In this document: positions 1 through 4,941 of the stretch, one piece after another
Numbering within the stretch: position 1 is the first letter of the stretch
How the letters are laid out: the number at the start of each line of letters is the position of its first letter
From: Lachnospiraceae bacterium
Lineage (GTDB): Bacteria > Bacillota > Clostridia > Lachnospirales > Lachnospiraceae
Direction: 5' to 3'
Assembly (NCBI GenBank): GCA_003489085.1
Contig: DNJM01000144.1
Span: forward strand, 12,124 to 17,128
DNA length: 5,005 nucleotides
Program-made: the position numbers and the translations under genes
The notes under the pieces: model-generated
Seen by the model: the letters and a program-made list of their open reading frames with translations, nothing else
Databases searched by the model: none
Told to the model about the DNA's origin: nothing

Positions 1-2
1 AA

Positions 3-590
3 GAAGTAGAATGGTATTACAATGAAAGGAGCCGGGGACCTTTCGTATTGGCCCTTGGGATGCTTCTGGCACTGTGTCCGATGCTGTGGAAGAGACAGAA
101 GGAAGCAGAATTCCGCCAGAAGAGGGAGCAGCAGATGCTGCTGGACTATCCGGAGATTGTCAGTCAGTTTACGTTGCTGACAGGTGCTGGTATGACAGTG
201 AAGAACGCATGGCGGCAGATCGTGAGGACATATCACAGGAAGAAACAGCAGACAGGAATTCATTATGCGTATGAAGAGATGGCGGCTGCGTGGAATGAGA
301 TGAAAAGCGGAATCCCGGAGGCAGAATGCTATGAGAGATTTGGAAGCCGCTGCGGCCTGCAGCTGTATCTGAAATTCGGATCGCTTTTGTCGCAGAATCT
401 GAAAAAGGGAACAAAGGGGCTTCGGGATGTATTGTATACGGAATCGGCTGTGGCCTTTGAAAATCGAAAGAGGGAGGCACGGAAGAAGGGAGAGGAGGCC
501 GGTACAAAGCTATTGGTTCCCATGTTTATGATGCTGGGAGATGTATTGCTGATCGTAGTTGTGCCTGCATTTTTGTCTATGCGGGTGTAG
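3..590 (+). CDS. TadC-like type II secretion F-domain membrane protein (5' partial)
   Basis: This is the C-terminal part of an inner-membrane platform protein of a Tad/Flp pilus machine (TadC type, GspF-like family), which in the family works with the TadA ATPase to assemble pilin. The frame is open from the first complete codon at base 3, and the translation before the first possible start (TTG at 48) already looks coding. That TTG has its nearest AAAGGAG 16 bases away, so the true start is very probably upstream of the window. Numbering from base 3, there is a hydrophobic stretch at about residues 13-29, a basic segment, then LLDYPEIV (46-53) and LLTGAGM (58-64), both typical of this family. 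A charged helical domain follows, and a C-terminal membrane segment (about 169-193, rich in V/L/M with PAFLSM) ends the protein. The gene is followed 49 bases later by the pilin gene. The TadC assignment rests on pattern recognition plus context; TadB is the alternative, but position next to the pilin favours TadC. Confidence 0.85.
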   Translation, partial: EVEWYYNERSRGPFVLALGMLLALCPMLWKRQKEAEFRQKREQQMLLDYPEIVSQFTLLTGAGMTVKNAWRQIVRTYHRKKQQTGIHYAYEEMAAAWNEMKSGIPEAECYERFGSRCGLQLYLKFGSLLSQNLKKGTKGLRDVLYTESAVAFENRKREARKKGEEAGTKLLVPMFMMLGDVLLIVVVPAFLSMRV

Positions 591-625
591 AAGCAGGAAA
601 AAGGAAAGAAGAAGGAGCATGTGAG

Positions 626-633
626 AGGAGGTG
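626..633 (+). promoter_or_regulatory. Ribosome binding site of the Flp pilin
   Basis: AGGAGGTG is a near-perfect Shine-Dalgarno. It lies 6 bases before ATG 640 and overlaps the alternative GTG at 631, so it decides in favour of ATG 640. Its strength suits a highly made structural subunit. Confidence 0.75.
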
Positions 634-639
634 ACAGAT

Positions 640-822
640 ATGCTAAGATGGAGAATCAGGCGTGCACTGGACAGCCTGAAACAGGATGATGGAGTCGGTG
701 TTGTGGAAGTTATTTTGATTCTTGTAGTTTTGATTGGTCTTGTAATTATTTTTAAGTCTCAGCTGACCAGTCTGGTCAACACAATTTTCCAGAAGATTAC
801 CAGTGAAAGTGCAGGAATCTGA
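640..822 (+). CDS. Flp1-family type IVb prepilin (major pilin)
   Basis: A 60-residue prepilin, the probable structural subunit of the pilus. The leader is short and basic (residues 1-18, with W4, R5, R7, R8, K14) and ends DDG. The processing site fits the type IV rule: cleavage after G18 puts Glu23 at position +5 of the mature chain (V-G-V-V-E). A continuous hydrophobic helix runs from about 21 to 41 (VVEVILILVVLIGLVIIFK), followed by a short polar tail with Q/T/S/N residues. The mature protein would be only 42 residues, usual for Flp-type pilins. An upstream in-frame GTG at 631 would add three residues but lies inside the Shine-Dalgarno, so I chose ATG 640. It sits between the TadC-like gene and the DUF5702-like gene, and the A24 peptidase encoded at 3098-3553 is the obvious processing enzyme. 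The family was formerly listed as DUF6133; that name is from memory. Confidence 0.9.
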   Translation: MLRWRIRRALDSLKQDDGVGVVEVILILVVLIGLVIIFKSQLTSLVNTIFQKITSESAGI

Positions 823-831
823 TATGCAGCA

Positions 832-838
832 GGGAGGG
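832..838 (+). promoter_or_regulatory. Ribosome binding site of the DUF5702-like gene
   Basis: GGGAGGG lies 6 bases before ATG 845. The earlier in-frame candidates (GTG 803, ATG 824, ATG 839) have no well-spaced site, and GTG 803 lies inside the pilin gene, so this site selects ATG 845. Confidence 0.6.
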
Positions 839-844
839 ATGCAG

Positions 845-2182
845 ATGAAGGGTGAGATGACAGTCGTATTCAGTCTGGTATTTATGTTGATGATTTCTTT
901 TTCCGGAGCAATTCTGGAAAGCGCCTCTTTACAGACCCTGAAAAATGAAAAACGGGAAGACATGAGTCTGGCTATGGATTCGGTTTTTGCGGAATATCAG
1001 AAGGAGCTTTTTGAGCACTATGATATCTTCACCCTGGATGCATCCTATGAGACGGGGACATTGTCAGAGGATGCGGTTGGCAGCCGACTGAATTTCTATA
1101 GCGGAATGCGGGCAGAGCAGGAAATCATTCGGATGGAGCTGCTGACCGACTTTAAGGGGCAGGCCTTTTACGAACAGGCTGTCCGGTACGGCGGAAGTCA
1201 ATATGGCGCTGACGTATTGGAAGTTGCACTGGAGCTGAAGGAACTCTGGAAGGAGAAGGAGGAAACGCTCCGGGAGGACTCGGAACAGGAGACGGAGGCG
1301 ATTTTCGAAAAGGCTGAGGCCGTTCTTCCGTCAGAAGAGAATGCTTTAAGTGAAGTCATCCGGCTGAACCGCAGGAGTCTGGCAGAGAAAGTGTTACCGG
1401 AGGGGCAGACATTGTCTGCGCGAAATCTTTCCCTTTCGGAGCTTCCGTCTCATCGAACCTTAAAGAAGGGCAGGGGAGAATTCCAGGAACAGGTTTTAGG
1501 ATCGGATGCTGTCTCGGATCTGCTTTTTGAAGTCTATCTGGAAAAGCATTTTGGTACGGCCGTGTCACCGGGTAAGGATACTGCTCTGGCTTATGAGATG
1601 GAATATCTGCTCAACGGTGCGGCTTCCGATGCAGAGAACCTGGAGGCAATCGTACGGAAAATTCTCTGGATCCGATTCGCATGTAATTTTGCCTATCTGC
1701 AGACGGACGCAGAGCGGAAAGAAAAGGCTGCGCTTTGGGCAGCCGGCATCAGTACACTGCTTCTGGTACCGGAAGGTGAAGAGGTGGTCCGTCAGGCGAT
1801 CCTGCTGGCCTGGGCATATGGGGAGAGCGTGCAGGATCTCAGGCGACTTATGGCAGGCGGGAAAGTTCCATTCTGGAAGACCAGCGAGGACTGGCAGACG
1901 GGCATTATGGATCTGATCCGGATCGGACAGGCGCAGACAGTGCAGGCAGGAGATGGAGAAGGATTTTCCTATATGGATTATCTAAGATGCCTGTACCTGC
2001 TGGAAGAGAAGGAGAAGATTCGTATGCGTGCACTGGATCTGATAGAACAAAACCTGAGAGGGAACGAAGGGACGTCGTTTTTATGTATGGATGCCTGTAT
2101 CAATAAAATGGAAGTACAGACAAAATGCCATTTTCGGAGAGGAATTTCCTGGTGTTTTCGAAGCTATTATGAATATATGTAA
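845..2182 (+). CDS. DUF5702-like Tad-locus envelope protein
   Basis: A 445-residue protein with one N-terminal membrane helix and a large domain probably outside the membrane. The start KGEMTVVFSLVFMLMISFSG (residues 2-21) followed by AILESASL matches the pattern of DUF5702 proteins found in clostridial Tad loci: a Lys-Gly just before a T-V-F type hydrophobic helix. This also resembles TadE/TadG-type pseudopilin N-termini, though no Glu stands at +5 after G3, so peptidase processing is uncertain. The rest is mostly helical and charged, with an acidic coiled-coil-like stretch at about 128-160 (EALKELWKEKEE-like composition). The C-terminus, LDLIEQNLR (397-405) and a Cys-containing tail ending in YYEYM, looks like a complete family end. 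Four Cys lie between residues 414 and 437 (C414, C418, C428, C437). It starts 22 bases after the pilin stop and ends 34 bases before the TadE-like gene. Molecular role is not established; I infer a minor pilin-like or surface-assembly component. Confidence 0.75.
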   Translation: MKGEMTVVFSLVFMLMISFSGAILESASLQTLKNEKREDMSLAMDSVFAEYQKELFEHYDIFTLDASYETGTLSEDAVGSRLNFYSGMRAEQEIIRMELLTDFKGQAFYEQAVRYGGSQYGADVLEVALELKELWKEKEETLREDSEQETEAIFEKAEAVLPSEENALSEVIRLNRRSLAEKVLPEGQTLSARNLSLSELPSHRTLKKGRGEFQEQVLGSDAVSDLLFEVYLEKHFGTAVSPGKDTALAYEMEYLLNGAASDAENLEAIVRKILWIRFACNFAYLQTDAERKEKAALWAAGISTLLLVPEGEEVVRQAILLAWAYGESVQDLRRLMAGGKVPFWKTSEDWQTGIMDLIRIGQAQTVQAGDGEGFSYMDYLRCLYLLEEKEKIRMRALDLIEQNLRGNEGTSFLCMDACINKMEVQTKCHFRRGISWCFRSYYEYM

Positions 2183-2201
2183 CTGTGGATCGAATGATAA
2201 A

Positions 2202-2210
2202 AGGAGGAGG
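2202..2210 (+). promoter_or_regulatory. Double ribosome binding site of the first TadE-like gene
   Basis: AGGAGGAGG contains two overlapping AGGAGG registers, 9 and 6 bases before ATG 2217. It settles the start at 2217 rather than the earlier in-frame ATG at 2091, which lies inside the DUF5702-like gene. There is no later ATG, GTG or TTG before the membrane helix. Confidence 0.75.
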
Positions 2211-2216
2211 GAGCAG

Positions 2217-2948
2217 ATGCCTTTTCTGTCTTATAATACTCACAAACTATGTCCTGCAAAAGGAAGCAAATCTTATAGAAAGGAGCATGACGCTTACAAA
2301 TCTCCAAACCGGGATGCAGATCCGGTCAATTCCGTAGAAAAGGCATCTGCTTCCTTCTTCTGTTATCAGTGGAAGGGGAGTGTGACACTTGAAACAGCGT
2401 TGATTCTGCCGTTCTTTTTCCTGGCGGTAATATGTCTGGTGTACCGTCTGGAGATAACGGCAGTGCAGACGAATATCAGAGCAGGGCTCAGGTCTGCGGG
2501 AAAGGAGTTGGCCAGGGAGGCTGCATTGGTTCCGGTTGTCAGCCCGGGAGATACGGCCGGAAGAGTAGTGGACGCTATAGGAGCTGCAAGACTTGACCGA
2601 AGTCTGGTCAAGGGAGGAAGCGCAGGGATTGACTGCAGTAAAACCTGGGTGAACCCAATGGATGGGAAATTATATCTGAGTGCGGTATATGAGCTTATGA
2701 TACCGATTCCCGTTTTTCATATTCCGGGATGGGAGCAGGAAGAGAAGCTGACCGTAAAGATCTGGAACGGCTATGAGGCGGATTCCTTCGGCAGCCTGCA
2801 GCAGGAAGAGATTGTATATATTACGGAAAATGGGGTGGTCTATCATAAAAGTCCGAACTGCCATTATCTGGAACTCTCTATACGTCCGGTGGCAGCGGAT
2901 GCGGTAGCCGGATTGCGAAATGCAGATGGCTCCAGGTATCAGCCTTGA
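2217..2948 (+). CDS. TadE-like pseudopilin with Cys/His module, ended by an in-frame TGA
   Basis: A 243-residue TadE-like minor pilin as read up to TGA 2946-2948. An unusually long hydrophilic, basic leader (1-54) ends in G54, and cleavage there gives S-V-T-L-E with Glu59 at +5. The helix TALILPFFFLAVICLVY follows (about 60-76). A periplasmic/exported domain comes next, with one Cys at 140. Near the end comes a Cys/His module: YITENGVVYH (201-210), C215, then GLRNADGSRYQP. In proteins of this kind I expect a CxxC pair here, but the TGA falls exactly where its first Cys should be. Reading on in the same frame continues sensible protein to TAG 3108-3110, including a second copy of the module, which would give about 297 residues. 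So the gene is probably a recently truncated allele, or the TGA is read through or a base-calling fault. The helix and processing site are intact, so the short product could still insert in the membrane. ATG 2217 is the chosen start because of the strong site before it. Confidence 0.8.
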   Translation: MPFLSYNTHKLCPAKGSKSYRKEHDAYKSPNRDADPVNSVEKASASFFCYQWKGSVTLETALILPFFFLAVICLVYRLEITAVQTNIRAGLRSAGKELAREAALVPVVSPGDTAGRVVDAIGAARLDRSLVKGGSAGIDCSKTWVNPMDGKLYLSAVYELMIPIPVFHIPGWEQEEKLTVKIWNGYEADSFGSLQQEEIVYITENGVVYHKSPNCHYLELSIRPVAADAVAGLRNADGSRYQP

Positions 2949-3110
2949 AGGTGCGTAAGAACTGCCGGGCAGGCAGAGGTATATTATATTACGGATAACG
3001 GTGATCGGTATCATGGAAGTCTTGACTGCAGTGGGTTAAAGAGAACCATATATGCGGTACCAATCAGTGAAGTGAGAGGGAAAGGAGCGTGCTCGAAGTG
3101 CGGGAAATAG
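2949..3110 (+). pseudogene. Orphaned C-terminal module of the TadE-like gene
   Basis: Directly after TGA 2946-2948 the same frame stays open for 53 codons to TAG 3108. It encodes R-C, then YYITDNGDRYH, C (base 3027), SGLKRTIYAVPISEV and a final CSKCGK. This repeats the module found just before the stop (YITENGVVYH....C). The YH-x4-C...CxxC layout is that of a small Zn-ribbon-like or Ada-type metal-binding module; zinc binding is inferred, not shown. No ribosome binding site and no well-placed start precede it, so it is unlikely to be made as a separate protein. The downstream peptidase gene begins inside it, as expected if 3110 was the original gene end. Confidence 0.75.
3081..3087 (+). promoter_or_regulatory. 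Ribosome binding site of the prepilin peptidase
   Basis: AAAGGAG lies 1 base before GTG 3089 and 10 bases before GTG 3098, both in frame. The spacing rules out 3089 as an efficient start and favours 3098. It lies within the tail of the interrupted TadE-like gene. Confidence 0.5.
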
Positions 3111-3553
3111 GAGATGCGGCAGGTGTGTTAGTGTTGCTGCTGCTTTCCATAATGGATCTGAAAAATCATAGAATCTCATGTCGGATACTTGTGGGAATTA
3201 CTATTCTTGTAATGGGATATCGGATCTGGTGCTCAGCAGAAGATCTCCTTCCCTATTGGGAAGGCATGCTGCCGGGAGTTTTTTGCCTGGCAGTCAGTTT
3301 TTTTACCGGACAGGCAATTGGATTCGGAGACAGCTGGATGATTCTGATACTGGGATTCTATCTGGGAATATGGAAAACAGCAGTGCTTCTGATGGTGGCT
3401 TTTTTCCTGGCAGGCTTCTATTCCATTTGCCTTCTGGCCAGGAAAATGCTTTCTTCCGGAAGAGGAAAAAGATGCTGGCAGAATAGCAGGAAGGAGAAAT
3501 TCGCCTTTCTGCCTGCCCTGATGATTGCATTTATGTATGTGGTGTATAGATGA
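3098..3553 (+). CDS. A24 family prepilin peptidase (TadV/CpaA-like)
   Basis: A membrane aspartyl protease of about 151 residues that would cleave the leaders of the Flp1 pilin and TadE-like proteins at the cytoplasmic face of the membrane. Both catalytic Asp motifs of the A24 family are present: the first in MDLKNHRIS (Asp20, the D-x-K-x-x-x-I form), the second in GFGD (Asp78, the GxGD motif) preceded by FFTGQAI. The hydrophobic segments are at about 7-18, 31-43, 59-71, 82-95 and 97-113, with a basic tail and a last hydrophobic stretch at the end. The protein lacks the N-terminal methylase part of the long PilD type, as usual for Tad-type peptidases. GTG 3098 is preferred for its spacing to AAAGGAG; GTG 3089 would add three residues. 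The gene overlaps the last codons of the interrupted TadE-like frame, and its TGA overlaps the next ATG (ATGA at 3550-3553), pointing to translational coupling. Confidence 0.88.
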   Translation: MREIGDAAGVLVLLLLSIMDLKNHRISCRILVGITILVMGYRIWCSAEDLLPYWEGMLPGVFCLAVSFFTGQAIGFGDSWMILILGFYLGIWKTAVLLMVAFFLAGFYSICLLARKMLSSGRGKRCWQNSRKEKFAFLPALMIAFMYVVYR

Positions 3554-4020
3554 AAAAGATTTTTGCAGTAAGAACGATTATGGAAAGATGGCAAAAGAAA
3601 CCGTTGGAATTGCAGGCTGGTTTTACAGTGGAGGCAGCAGCAATTTTCCCGGTCATCTTTCTGGTGTGGATTTTGAGTGTGTATATGCTGTTTTATTATC
3701 ATGATAAAATGATTCTGACCGGTACGGTTTATGAAACTGCAGCGGTGGGGAGTGAGAAAATGCGGCTGCTGAAGAAACCACAGGCTGAAGAACTGGAAGA
3801 ATACTTTCAGGAGCGGCTGCGTGGTAAGATGATATTCTTTGCAGGGAGCACGGTTCGGGTTACCATCAGCGGGAAGGAGATATCGGTAGAGGCAGAAGCA
3901 TTTCGAAAGCGGATGCATCTGGCAGTAAGAGGCAGTATGAAGGTAACGGAGCCGGAGTCATACCTGCGGATCGGAAAAAGGTTAAAGGAGGCGGGAGAAG
4001 AATATGGAAGCGGTTTATAA
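3550..4020 (+). CDS. Second TadE-like pseudopilin
   Basis: A 156-residue TadE-like minor pilin. A basic leader of about 23 residues precedes AGFTVEAAAIFPVIFLVWILSV, the family's hydrophobic N-terminal helix (about 25-47). The conserved Glu28 is at +5 only if cleavage follows Ala23 rather than Gly24, a variant of the usual G-x4-E rule. The helix is followed by FYYHDKMIL, a pattern common in TadE proteins. The exported part (50-156) is a small mixed domain with no Cys, unlike the other TadE-like protein here. It holds beta-type stretches around 97-116 (FAGSTVRVTISGKEISVEAEA) and ends in a basic helix. ATG 3550 overlaps the peptidase stop in an ATGA junction, and no good Shine-Dalgarno precedes it, so translation probably depends on ribosomes finishing the peptidase gene. 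Its end overlaps the next gene by 17 bases. TadF is an alternative label. Confidence 0.82.
   Translation: MKKIFAVRTIMERWQKKPLELQAGFTVEAAAIFPVIFLVWILSVYMLFYYHDKMILTGTVYETAAVGSEKMRLLKKPQAEELEEYFQERLRGKMIFFAGSTVRVTISGKEISVEAEAFRKRMHLAVRGSMKVTEPESYLRIGKRLKEAGEEYGSGL
3984..3991 (+). promoter_or_regulatory. Ribosome binding site of the DUF6382-like gene
   Basis: AAAGGAGG lies 12 bases before ATG 4004, within the end of the TadE-like gene. A second, weaker GGGAG (3993-3997) has a better 6-base spacing. Either supports ATG 4004 as the start. Confidence 0.5.
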
Positions 4021-4753
4021 AAGAGATTTAAACGGAACCTATTTAATTATGGAGGCACAGGGGATCCGTGAGAAGGATTATCAGGTCTATATGCTGGAAG
4101 CAAATTGTATTGAAGGAGTGATTCCGATACAGGTACAAGGACTTGGGCATGTGACCCAGTATTATTATGACATCAGTGGAAAGGTGCCGATTAAAGCAAT
4201 GTATGAAAGAGAGGGGATCCGGGGAAAGGAGATCTGTCAGATGGTATTTCAGATCATGTCGCTGGCTTTGGAGGCGAAGGAATATTTACTGGATGAAAAT
4301 AAGATCCTGTTGGAGCCGGAATTCATTTTTTACGATAAAGGTAAATTCTTTTTTTGCTACTATCCTCTTCACAGTGGGAATCTGCATGAGGCATTCCGGC
4401 ATCTGGCGGAGTATCTGGTGCGGCAGGTTTCCTGTGATGATAAGGAAGGAATTTATATTGCTTATGAGCTGCATAAGGCAACGATGAAGGAAAATTATAG
4501 TCTGCAGCAGATTGCGGATGAAATACTGAAAGTGCAGTTTTCAGATAGAGAAGTGTATGAGATTGAGGAAAAAATGGAAGTAAAGGCTGACCAGGAGGCA
4601 GAGCAGGATCCGATTACGGTACAGGAGATGGGAAACGGATGGGTTCGGGAAACAAAAAGAAAATGGAAAGGGCTCCATGGACTGTTTCGAAAAAGGAAGG
4701 AAAATAAATGGGGTGAGTTTGAAGAATTTTATGTGGAAGAGGAGGAACTTTAG
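4004..4753 (+). CDS. DUF6382-like cytoplasmic protein, lacking the usual FHA domain
   Basis: A 249-residue soluble protein with no signal peptide or membrane helix. Residues 1-175 match the pattern I know as DUF6382, a domain encoded at the end of clostridial Tad loci: YKRDLNGTYLI at the start, GVIPIQVQGLGHVTQYYYDISGK-like strand region (38-60), then LLDENKILLEPEFIFYD (95-111) and FFFCYYP (115-121), and a helical stretch to about 176. A variable acidic linker follows, then a very basic patch (217-235, KRKWKGLHGLFRKRKENK) and an acidic end EEEEL. In family members I know, such a linker leads to a C-terminal FHA phosphothreonine-binding domain. Here TAG 4751 ends the protein before any FHA, and none of the three forward frames downstream shows FHA motifs. 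So this is either a natural short form or a truncated gene. Function is unknown; a regulatory or scaffold role at the pilus base is inferred from context. It overlaps the upstream gene by 17 bases. Confidence 0.75.
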   Translation: MEAVYKRDLNGTYLIMEAQGIREKDYQVYMLEANCIEGVIPIQVQGLGHVTQYYYDISGKVPIKAMYEREGIRGKEICQMVFQIMSLALEAKEYLLDENKILLEPEFIFYDKGKFFFCYYPLHSGNLHEAFRHLAEYLVRQVSCDDKEGIYIAYELHKATMKENYSLQQIADEILKVQFSDREVYEIEEKMEVKADQEAEQDPITVQEMGNGWVRETKRKWKGLHGLFRKRKENKWGEFEEFYVEEEEL

Positions 4754-4762
4754 CAGACAACA

Positions 4763-4789
4763 GGTAAAAAAAGGTAAAAAAAGGTGAAA
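4763..4789 (+). repeat. Tandem 10-bp repeat GGTAAAAAAA, two copies plus a partial third
   Basis: GGTAAAAAAA occurs at 4763-4772 and 4773-4782, followed by GGTGAAA at 4783-4789. It begins 10 bases after the DUF6382 stop. The A-tracts are 7 long and spaced one helical turn apart, so the stretch could bend DNA or be prone to slippage. No function is shown. Confidence 0.8.
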
Positions 4790-4796
4790 TTGATGA

Positions 4797-4825
4797 TTGT
4801 AGAGCCGGATAAACTGTATTATAAT
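4797..4825 (+). promoter_or_regulatory. Candidate sigma-A promoter
   Basis: The -10 hexamer TATAAT (4820-4825) is perfect and lies exactly 17 bases after TTGTAG (4797-4802), which matches the -35 consensus at its three most important bases (TTG). Phased A-tracts lie just upstream. Transcription would start near 4832 and run rightward into whatever begins beyond the window. The weak -35 and the AT-rich setting keep confidence moderate. Confidence 0.45.
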
Positions 4826-4885
4826 AATGTAAACTAAATGCTGGAAATAAATGGAAAAAGATATTCAGAAATAGAAACCCGGTAA

Positions 4886-4941
4886 TATCGAAGATACCAG
4901 GGAGTTATCGTTTGGTAGATTTATCAGAGGTATCTTCGGTA
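4886..4941 (+). repeat. Inverted repeat, 13-bp arms, in the non-coding end
   Basis: The left arm 4886-4898 pairs with the right arm 4929-4941: ten perfect Watson-Crick pairs (CGAAGATACC with GGTATCTTCG), one G-U pair and two outer A-T pairs, with a 30-base loop. No T-run follows on either strand, so it is not a standard intrinsic terminator. It could be a leader structure of a transcript from the promoter at 4797-4825, or an operator-like site. I do not recognise a known riboswitch in it. Confidence 0.6.

Noticed and set aside
169..507. 112-codon minus-strand frame opposite the TadC-like gene
   Set aside because: Low-complexity Ser/Pro-rich translation without a start signal, opposite a conserved gene.
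48..590. TTG at 48 as the true start of the TadC-like gene
   Set aside because: The frame is open and coding-like back to base 3, and the TTG has no well-spaced ribosome binding site, so the gene starts outside the window.
1506..1916. 136-codon forward frame inside the DUF5702-like gene
   Set aside because: Rich in Arg, Trp, Cys and Ser, with no ribosome binding site and fully contained in a better frame; a shadow.
2091..2216. Upstream in-frame extension of the TadE-like gene from ATG 2091
   Set aside because: It lies mostly inside the DUF5702-like gene and lacks a binding site, whereas ATG 2217 has a double AGGAGG.
2940..2980. Frameshift rather than a stop in the TadE-like gene
   Set aside because: The downstream module is in the same frame as the upstream part, so an in-frame stop (with a multiple-of-three loss at most) explains it better than an indel that shifts the frame.
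3418..3918. 166-codon open frame on the minus strand
   Set aside because: It spans the peptidase/TadE junction opposite two well-supported genes and its translation, rich in Phe, His, Cys and Ser with no domain, is typical of an antisense shadow.
4886..4941. Intrinsic terminator for the pilus operon
   Set aside because: The inverted repeat has a 30-base loop and no T-run on either strand, so it does not fit a Rho-independent terminator.
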